NCBI GenBank assembly: GCA_021107975.1
Contig: JAIORT010000873.1
Coordinates: 1-12,465 of the forward strand
DNA from: Bacteroidales bacterium
GTDB taxonomy: Bacteria > Bacteroidota > Bacteroidia > Bacteroidales > JAADJA01
Direction: 5' to 3'
Length of the DNA: 12,465 nt
Part shown: positions 6,949-12,465 of the stretch, in pieces
Layout of the letters: every line of letters starts with the position of its first letter
Numbering within the stretch: the first letter of the stretch is position 1
Made by a program: the position numbers and the translations under genes
The notes under the pieces: generated by a model
The model's input: the letters and a program-made list of their open reading frames with translations, nothing else
Told to the model about the DNA's origin: nothing
Databases searched by the model: none

Positions 6949-8280
6949 GGAATTACAAACACCGATACATTTGACCTGGTAATAGGTCAGACACCTATTG
7001 TTATTATTGATGTAGATCCTAATCATAGCAGTGGTCCTATAATTCAGACAGCCATAGAAGCCAATGGTGTTTTAGTTGAATACACAACTTCTTTCCCTGC
7101 CGATATGAATCAATATTCAGCAATCTTCGTTTGTCTGGGTATTTATTCTGATAATTATATATTATCATCATCAGAAGGACAAGAGTTAGCAAATTACCTT
7201 AATAATGGCGGTAATTTATATATGGAAGGCGGTGATACATGGGCTTATGATAATCAAACAGCAGCACATGCTATGTTTAATATTAACGGAACTGATGACG
7301 GAACCTCAGATATGTCACAAGTATTAGGTCAAACCGGAACTTTCACCGAAGGAATGAGCTTTATATATTCAGGAGAAAATGACTGGATGGATCATATCGA
7401 ACCGATTGTTCCTGCTTTTCTGGTACTGGAAAATGAATCACCTTCTTATGGTACAGGTATTGCTTATGATGAAGGTACTTATAAGACAATCGGGACTGCG
7501 CATGAATTCGGAGGACTGACGGATGGAACATCCATATCAACGAAAAAGGAATTAATGAAACAATATCTTGATTTCTACGGATTATTACCTCCTCCTGTAT
7601 ATACGCTTAATCTTAAAGTTTACCTCGAAGGTCCATTTAATGGAACTGAAATGAAAACGGATCTTAATACACAGGATTTGATTCCTTCAGTTCAATCCTA
7701 TAATGTCAATCCGTGGTATTATGATGGAACCGAAAATATAGTTACAATTCCGAACAGTGATATCGTTGATTGGGTTTTAGTTGAATTCAGGGATGCACCT
7801 GATGCTATATCTGCTACTCCAGGCACTATGATTGCCCGTCACGCAGCTTTCCTTCTTAATGATGGTTCGGTTGTTGGATTAGACGGAAGTTCAAGCCTGT
7901 ATTTCAGCAATACAATAAATTATCAATTATTCATTGTCATTTGGCATCGTAATCATTTGGGAGTTCTTTCGGCAAATGCATTGTCGGGGTTCAATGGTGT
8001 TTACAACTATGATTTTACATTAAGCGAGGATAAGGTTTATGGTGGAAATCTGGCTCATAAAGAAATTGCCCCTGGAATTTGGGGGTTAATTGCAGGCGAT
8101 GGTAATTGTGACGGACAGATCACCATACCGGATAAAACAAATGTTTGGTCACAACAAGCCGGGGAAGCAATGTATGAATTCGGAGATTTTAATATGGATG
8201 GAAATATCGACAACAAAGACAAGGACGATTTATTAATCCTTAATATAGGAATGGGATATACAGGTCAGGTATTACCTTAA
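4057..8280 (+). CDS. Secreted multidomain papain-like cysteine peptidase A (GATase-like domain and dockerin-like C-terminus)
   Basis: An exported 1407-residue protein. Residues 1-24 are a signal peptide (cleavage after TYA). Residues ~75-340 are a C1 (papain-like) peptidase: Q85 oxyanion hole, nucleophile C90 in YECGQAS, H250 in ANHALTV, N297 before a WGNNGF motif. A dockerin-type calcium loop (D276, N278, D280, D287) is inserted between His and Asn. A beta-sandwich (~345-485) follows. An Ig/He_PIG-like domain (491-518 and 699-748) appears interrupted by a nidogen-like segment (DDGYALKQLDFTFPFYG). Then come two CARDB-like domains (~754-867, 868-978) and a glutamine-amidotransferase-like fold (980-1175, with MEGGDTW). 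The C-terminal module (~1182-1407) carries paired calcium loops D1348-D1359 and D1377-D1388. No T9SS type A tail is present. No I29-type propeptide is seen; only ~50 residues precede the protease. It is probably an extracellular, calcium-stabilised protease. The peptidase call is good; substrate and anchoring are unknown. Confidence 0.8.
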   Translation: MKKSYIFVISAFLLSLFIFSETYAQKEIPPAGYEKLTPLSVKDSIELANLPKLTLPESFKGPDAPLLPYIVDNSQNMHWRPVFAQVAYECGQASGIGQGFTYAINRLRNLPSDDPDNQYPTHFCWNFGNGGDGWYGVSYFHSFEIVRTEGTPNVTTYGGMSAGGPKRWMNGYDNYYQAMHNRIAEAYQIDVSTEEGILTIRNWIHNHIENADVGGVASFYTSCPYGMSTLPTGTPEAGMYVMTSWGGANHALTVSGYHDSICWDYNNDGQYTNHIDINGDGEVNVRDWEIGGLRFANNYSGGPTWGNNGFCYMTYKSLADPPGNGGIWNNALHVLYAKAGTEPLLTTRVILKHDMREMIRVQVGISTDITSETPQYVLGFPIFNYQGGNYYMQGGTSEEDKTIEFGLDITPFLNLIEPGTPARYFLMVNENDPNTWGTGEIISYSIIDYTNGVNEIICDQSNVNITNNNLTTLWVNHTVDYGSVMIDMDTLPPATMFEPYSCQLTASGGTEPYLWDFDLNFTETNYTQTFPMVNAQQLTPSNNDDGYALKQLDFTFPFYGEEYDEVRVNVDGTIMFEDYFNWPYTVYDFFTFTKNKHIAPFNTDLRIYPSGNDGMWYEGDTNFAIFRWKVSVNGQQGTSELNFAVQLFKNGDIRFFYGNVNIYSGIEWLSGVSAGDNKYYQFTEVTNDPSITPEFVCDLEASHYPEGFEISRYGVFSGTTNEIYNNFKIKFMVTDENNLKDSKVLLFSTDGSNYLVIDDYSVIAGGDDMIEYGEKAFLTVDIKSLSEEIITGAGMTLSIDDEFITLLDSSEILGSFDPGEIRTFTNAFTFNVGNLVPNGHNLDFSTLITDDSGGEWASHIYLTAYAPEISAGSVTVDDSGNSSLDPGETADLIVTLVNDGGATANNIVATLFSSDPYVTINDNTGNINILSPYNNDTVTFNVTASAYIPIGYIIEFTIDIAADLGITNTDTFDLVIGQTPIVIIDVDPNHSSGPIIQTAIEANGVLVEYTTSFPADMNQYSAIFVCLGIYSDNYILSSSEGQELANYLNNGGNLYMEGGDTWAYDNQTAAHAMFNINGTDDGTSDMSQVLGQTGTFTEGMSFIYSGENDWMDHIEPIVPAFLVLENESPSYGTGIAYDEGTYKTIGTAHEFGGLTDGTSISTKKELMKQYLDFYGLLPPPVYTLNLKVYLEGPFNGTEMKTDLNTQDLIPSVQSYNVNPWYYDGTENIVTIPNSDIVDWVLVEFRDAPDAISATPGTMIARHAAFLLNDGSVVGLDGSSSLYFSNTINYQLFIVIWHRNHLGVLSANALSGFNGVYNYDFTLSEDKVYGGNLAHKEIAPGIWGLIAGDGNCDGQITIPDKTNVWSQQAGEAMYEFGDFNMDGNIDNKDKDDLLILNIGMGYTGQVLP

Positions 8281-8324
8281 ATCCGCATTGATCAGTAACC
8301 TGAAAATTTTTAGGGGGAGCGTGA

Positions 8325-8354
8325 TGCAGGGTGCTGGGTGCAGGGTGCAAAGGG
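8325..8354 (+). repeat. Short tandem repeat, heptamer TGCAGGG
   Basis: Four tandem units lie in the spacer between the two peptidase genes: TGCAGGG, TGCTGGG, TGCAGGG, TGCAAAGGG. It is G-rich on the plus strand in otherwise AT-rich DNA. Repeats of this kind occur in spacers of Bacteroidota genomes, as far as I recall. It lies ~85-115 bases upstream of the start of gene B. No function can be assigned; slippage or a recombination site is possible. Confidence 0.6.
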
Positions 8355-8399
8355 CAATGAACTTAACCATCTCGACATTTGCAACCAAATTGCCACAGC

Positions 8400-8414
8400 A
8401 TTTGTCTTAAATTT
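8400..8414 (+). promoter_or_regulatory. Promoter-like element upstream of peptidase gene B
   Basis: ATTTGTCTTAAATTT begins 39 bases before the start codon and matches the element before gene A at 13 of 15 positions. The -7 box would be AGCATTTG, a poor match to TAnnTTTG apart from the TTTG core. It suggests that gene B has its own promoter, although read-through from gene A over the 158-base spacer cannot be excluded, as no clear terminator is visible after gene A. Confidence 0.3.
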
Positions 8415-8438
8415 ACTATTTTATTAATATTTATGATC

Positions 8439-11330
8439 ATGAAAAAAAATTTCCTTTTTACATTGTGTGCTTTATTAATTGGTTCATTTATTATTACTCA
8501 AACATACGCTCAAAAAGAAAATCCTCCTGCAGGGTACGAAAAATTAACACCTTTATCAGTAAAGGATTCCATTGAATTGGCAAATCTTCCCAAGCTAACC
8601 TTACCCGAAAGTTTTAAAGGTCCCGATGCTCCGTTATTGCCTTACATTGTAGATAACTCACAAAATATACACTGGCGACCGGTCTTTGCACAGGTTGCTT
8701 ATGAGTGCGGACAGGCAAGCGGAATAGGACTTGGATATACTTATGCAATAAATCGTTTGAGAAATTTGCCTTCAAATGACCCCGATAATCAATACCCCAC
8801 TCATTTTTGCTGGAATTTTGGAAATGGTGGTGATGGGTATTACGGAGTTAGTTATTTTCATAGTTTTGAAATAATAAAGACAGAGGGAACGCCTAATGTA
8901 ACAACTTATGGCGGAATGTCTGCCGGGGGTCCAAGGCGCTGGATGAACGAATACGACAATTATTACCAGGCTATGCACAACAGGTTAGCCGAAGCTTTTC
9001 AGATAGATGTTTCAACCGAAGAAGGTGTGCTGACCTTACGACACTGGATTGACAATCATTTGGAAGGATCAGATGTAGGCGGTGTTGCCAATTTTTACAC
9101 GTCATGTCCTTATGGAATGCCAACTTTGCCATCCGGAACCCCGGAGGCAGGGATGTATGTAATGACAAGCTGGAGCAGCGCCAATCATGGATTAACAGTT
9201 TCCGGCTATCACGATTCGATTTGCTGGGATTATAATAATGACGGGCAATATACTAATCATATAGATATTAATGGAGATGGTGTGGTTAATGTAAGAGACT
9301 GGGAAATCGGTGGTTTGAGGTTTGCCAATACTTACAGCGGTGGTCCCAATTTCGGAAACAATGGGTTTTGTTATATGATGTATAAAACACTTGCCGACCC
9401 TTACGGTAACGGTGGAATATGGGATAATGCGGTTCATGTTCTTTATGCCAAGGCAGGCACGGAACCATTACTTACAGCTAAAATTACCTTAAAACATATT
9501 GCGCGTAAAATGATACGTGTACGTATAGGCTATTCAACTGATACAACAGCTTTTTACCCGGAATGCACAATTGGCTTTCCTATTTTTAATTTCCAGGGCG
9601 GTAATTATTATATGCAGGGAGGAACCTCAGAAGAAGATAAGACTATCGAATTTGGATTGGATATTACTCCTATAATTAATATGATTGGGTCGGGAGTTCC
9701 TGCAAGATATTTCCTGATGGTTGACGAAGATGACCCAAGTAGCTGGGGTTTAGGAGAAATAATTGACTTTTCAATTATTGATTATACAAATGGCATTAAC
9801 GAAATAATTTGCGATCAGTCAAATGTAAACCTGGTTAATAATGGTTTGACTAAATTATGGGTGAATCATACTGTTGAATATAATAATGTTTTTATTGATA
9901 ATGACACGCTTCCGGTAGCTACGGTTTATGAGCCATATACCTGCCAGTTAACGGCTTCGGGAGGAACTGAACCTTATTTGTGGGATTTTGACCTGAATTT
10001 TACCGAAACAAATTATACTCAAACATTTCCAATGGTTAACGCCCAACAGTTAACTCCGAGTAATAATGATGATGGCTATGCATTAAAACAATTAGATTTC
10101 ACATTTCCGTTTTACGGAGAAGAATATGATGAAGTAAGGGTTAATGTAGATGGCACTATTATGTTTGAGAATTATTTTGACTGGCCTTATACAGTATATG
10201 ACTTTTTTACTTTTACTAAAAATAAGCATATTGCTCCGTTTTATACTGATTTGAGAATTTACCCATCGGGTAATGATGGTATGTGGTACGAAGGGGGTGA
10301 AAATTCAGCTACATTTCGCTGGAAAGTTTCTGTAAACGGACAACCAGGCACTACTGAATTGAATTTTGCCGTAACCTTATATAAAAATGGGAATATAAAA
10401 TTTTATTACGGAAATGTAAATGATTATACAAATATTGAATGGTTGTCAGGACTTTCTGCGGGAGATAATAAATACTACCAGTTTACCGAAGTTACAAACG
10501 ATCCTTCTATTACCCCTGAATTTGTCTGTGATCTGGAAGCCTCGCATCATCCTGAAGAATTTGAGGTGTCACGATATGGTATTTTTAGCGGAACACCCCA
10601 GAAAATTTATAACAACTTCGAGATAAAATTCAGGGTAACCGACGAAAACAATTTAACCAACTCAAAGATTTTGCTTTTCTCAACAGACGGGTCTAATTAT
10701 TTGGTTGTAGATGATTATACGGTTGTTTCAGGAGGCGATGATATTATTGAGTTTGGCGAAACGACTTATTTATCAGTTTCTATTAAAAGTCTGGGGGTGG
10801 TAACCATAACCGGTGCAGAAATGCTAATATCAATTAACGATGAGTATGTTACTATGAACGATAGCATAGAGATACTTGGTAACTTTGAACCCGGCGAGAT
10901 TAAGACTTTTACCGATGCATTTATATTTGATGTCGGAAATCTTGTTCCGAATGAACATGAACTTGATTTCAATACACTTATTACTGATGATTCGGGAGGA
11001 GAATGGACAAGTCATATTTATCTTACTGCTTATGCACCGGAAATTTCTGCAGGAAGCGTTACAGTGGATGATGGCGGCAATGGTGGTTTGGACCCGGGCG
11101 AAACGGCTGACTTGATAGTTACATTGGTAAATGACGGCGGAGCAACGGCAAATAATATTGTGGCTACATTATTTTCCGATGATCCTTATATAACAATAAA
11201 TAACAACACGGGGAATATTAATATCCTAAACCCGTATAATAATGACACTGTAACCTTTAATGTTACTGCTTCCGACGAAATTCCTATCGGGTATATTTTA
11301 GAATTTACAGTAGATATTGAAGCTGATAAT
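8439..11330 (+). repeat. Tandem gene duplication, copy 2 (shared part)
   Basis: This is the second copy of the shared peptidase, Ig/nidogen-like and CARDB-like portion; its partner is 4057-6948. Frame and length are kept throughout, and the catalytic residues and calcium loop are the same in both. Downstream sequence is unrelated to that of copy 1. Confidence 0.9.
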
Positions 11331-12413
11331 GATTACACTGCTTCTGACCAGGTATATGTAATCGTTGGATTGATTTGCGAGGACTTTGAAACAGGAAATT
11401 TTTCTGCATATCCCTGGCAGTTTGGCGGTAATGCCGAATGGATGATTGACGATAGTATCATGTTTGAGGGCAACTATAGCGCCAGGTCGGGAGATATTGA
11501 CGATGAACAAACATCTGATATGCTACTCGAGGTTTGTGTTTTAAGTGATGGTGAAATAGGTTTTTATAAAAAAGTCTCCAGTGAAGCCACCTATGATTTT
11601 CTCAGGTTTTATATCAACGGGATTGAAAAAGGAGCCTGGGAGGGCGAACAGGACTGGAGTATATCAACATATCCTATTAGCGCAGGAGTACATACATTGA
11701 AGTGGTCTTATGAAAAAGATATGTCGATAAGTAACGGCTCTGACTGTGGATGGGTGGATAATATTACATTCCCGCCTTTTGGCGATCCTTATCCACAACT
11801 GACTTATAATCCCGAAACATTTGTACTGACTCTTGAAAGTGGGGAAATTGTTACTGACACAATCACTATAATGAATGAAGGCACGGGTCCGATTATTTTT
11901 TCTGTGGAAGTGGTTGACTCGCTAGGCAATAGTGTGGACTGGTTATCCGTTGACCAGCAAAACGGTGGTCTCAATCCGGCTACCGGCGACACAATAGAAG
12001 TTACTTTTGACGCAACAGGACTGGAACAAGGCAACTATATGGCTAATATCATTATAACAGACCACTTGGACAATGAATATATTATTCCTGTTTGGATGTA
12101 TGTTGAAATTATCCCCGGCATTGGGAAGAACAACTACATTGCCCGATTTGAAACCATGCCCAATCCTTTCAGTGATAAAACGCAAATCCGGTTCGAAGTA
12201 AAAAAATCCGGCAAATTAACACTTGATATATTTAATTTTAAAGGCTCAAAAATTAAAACTCTTATTCCGGGCTTAATGCTTAACAAAGGAAGCCATACAG
12301 TAATATGGGACGCCACTAACCAAAGCGGGAACAGGGTTAAGCCGGGAATATACTTCTATAAGCTGACATTTGATAATGAAGTGCTTACAGGAAAGATGAT
12401 TTTTATGGATTAA
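8439..12413 (+). CDS. Secreted multidomain papain-like cysteine peptidase B with T9SS type A sorting domain
   Basis: A 1324-residue exported paralogue of the preceding gene. The signal peptide is 1-24 (TYA cleavage). The C1 peptidase domain (~75-340) keeps Q85, C90, H250 and N297 and the inserted calcium loop (D276, N278, D280, D287). The beta-sandwich, split Ig/He_PIG with nidogen-like segment and two CARDB-like domains follow at the same residue positions as in A. From ~980 the protein differs: a MAM/cleaved-adhesin-like jelly roll (982-1115, from EDFETGNF to GWVDNITF), a BACON-like Ig domain (~1120-1226, with WLSVDQQNGG), and a T9SS type A tail (1237-1324). The tail begins with MPNPFSDKTQI, ends VLTGKMIFMD, and includes the GIYFYKL motif. 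It is therefore likely secreted through the Por system, then tail-cleaved and surface-attached or released. I chose ATG 8439 because it starts a clean signal peptide aligned with A; ATG 8433 and TTG 8379 are in frame but less likely. Confidence 0.85.
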   Translation: MKKNFLFTLCALLIGSFIITQTYAQKENPPAGYEKLTPLSVKDSIELANLPKLTLPESFKGPDAPLLPYIVDNSQNIHWRPVFAQVAYECGQASGIGLGYTYAINRLRNLPSNDPDNQYPTHFCWNFGNGGDGYYGVSYFHSFEIIKTEGTPNVTTYGGMSAGGPRRWMNEYDNYYQAMHNRLAEAFQIDVSTEEGVLTLRHWIDNHLEGSDVGGVANFYTSCPYGMPTLPSGTPEAGMYVMTSWSSANHGLTVSGYHDSICWDYNNDGQYTNHIDINGDGVVNVRDWEIGGLRFANTYSGGPNFGNNGFCYMMYKTLADPYGNGGIWDNAVHVLYAKAGTEPLLTAKITLKHIARKMIRVRIGYSTDTTAFYPECTIGFPIFNFQGGNYYMQGGTSEEDKTIEFGLDITPIINMIGSGVPARYFLMVDEDDPSSWGLGEIIDFSIIDYTNGINEIICDQSNVNLVNNGLTKLWVNHTVEYNNVFIDNDTLPVATVYEPYTCQLTASGGTEPYLWDFDLNFTETNYTQTFPMVNAQQLTPSNNDDGYALKQLDFTFPFYGEEYDEVRVNVDGTIMFENYFDWPYTVYDFFTFTKNKHIAPFYTDLRIYPSGNDGMWYEGGENSATFRWKVSVNGQPGTTELNFAVTLYKNGNIKFYYGNVNDYTNIEWLSGLSAGDNKYYQFTEVTNDPSITPEFVCDLEASHHPEEFEVSRYGIFSGTPQKIYNNFEIKFRVTDENNLTNSKILLFSTDGSNYLVVDDYTVVSGGDDIIEFGETTYLSVSIKSLGVVTITGAEMLISINDEYVTMNDSIEILGNFEPGEIKTFTDAFIFDVGNLVPNEHELDFNTLITDDSGGEWTSHIYLTAYAPEISAGSVTVDDGGNGGLDPGETADLIVTLVNDGGATANNIVATLFSDDPYITINNNTGNINILNPYNNDTVTFNVTASDEIPIGYILEFTVDIEADNDYTASDQVYVIVGLICEDFETGNFSAYPWQFGGNAEWMIDDSIMFEGNYSARSGDIDDEQTSDMLLEVCVLSDGEIGFYKKVSSEATYDFLRFYINGIEKGAWEGEQDWSISTYPISAGVHTLKWSYEKDMSISNGSDCGWVDNITFPPFGDPYPQLTYNPETFVLTLESGEIVTDTITIMNEGTGPIIFSVEVVDSLGNSVDWLSVDQQNGGLNPATGDTIEVTFDATGLEQGNYMANIIITDHLDNEYIIPVWMYVEIIPGIGKNNYIARFETMPNPFSDKTQIRFEVKKSGKLTLDIFNFKGSKIKTLIPGLMLNKGSHTVIWDATNQSGNRVKPGIYFYKLTFDNEVLTGKMIFMD

Positions 12414-12465
12414 AATCTAAAATAAATAAAAGGATTGAACCCCGACGAAACCATAGAGCTATAAG

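Noticed and set aside
8299..8314. Near-perfect 16-base inverted repeat CCTGAAAATTTTTAGG after gene A
   Set aside because: The stem has no loop, its centre is all A/T and it is followed by a G run, not a T tract, so it is unlikely to be an intrinsic terminator.
8379..8438. N-terminal extension of peptidase B from TTG at 8379
   Set aside because: It would put 20 residues before a normal lysine-rich signal peptide and would cover the promoter-like element. The paralogue starts exactly at the ATG equivalent to 8439.
1..12465. CRISPR array, tRNA, rRNA, transposase or phage genes
   Set aside because: None of the expected repeat-spacer patterns, tRNA-like cloverleaf sequences, transposase motifs or terminal inverted repeats was seen in the window.

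Overview
The window looks like chromosomal DNA from a member of the Bacteroidota, probably a free-living or gut-type anaerobe of the Bacteroidales/Cytophagales kind. The evidence is low GC, AT-rich spacers without Shine-Dalgarno sequences, a TAnnTTTG-type promoter upstream of topA, a zinc-finger-free TopA with a lysine tail, and a type IX secretion (T9SS) type A C-terminal signal on one large secreted protein. Genus-level placement is not possible from this sequence alone.

Left part (1-3796): the first ~80 bases may hold the 3' end of a rightward gene. Two leftward genes follow. One encodes an arginase/formimidoylglutamase-fold protein (147-1322) in which three of the six usual metal-ligand positions, including both histidines, are replaced. 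The other is topA (1478-3796). A GC-rich hairpin between them (1445-1464) could end the topA transcript. A Bacteroidota-type promoter lies just upstream of topA.

The spacer at 3797-4056 separates the divergent topA from the accessory part. It holds the topA promoter, a 12-bp CGATAGCTATCG palindrome between gaagact repeats, and a short promoter-like element shared with the next spacer.

Right part (4057-12413): two very large tandem paralogues, called A (1407 aa) and B (1324 aa) here, are exported multidomain papain-like cysteine peptidases. From signal peptide to residue ~964 they align without net insertion or deletion. They share a C1-type peptidase domain with a dockerin-like calcium loop inserted between the catalytic His and Asn, a beta-sandwich, an Ig/He_PIG-like domain that appears split by a nidogen-like insertion, and two CARDB-like domains. 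After that point they are unrelated. A continues into a glutamine-amidotransferase-like (GGDTW) domain and a C-terminal module with two dockerin-type calcium loops. B continues into a MAM/adhesin-like jelly roll, a BACON-like Ig domain and a classical T9SS type A tail.

The pair looks like a duplicated secreted protease whose front half is kept similar, partly by blocks of perfect DNA identity, while the C-terminal targeting or binding half has been exchanged. Both probably act outside the cell in protein degradation, differing in how they are anchored or what they bind. The last 52 bases (12414-12465) hold nothing I can recognise.
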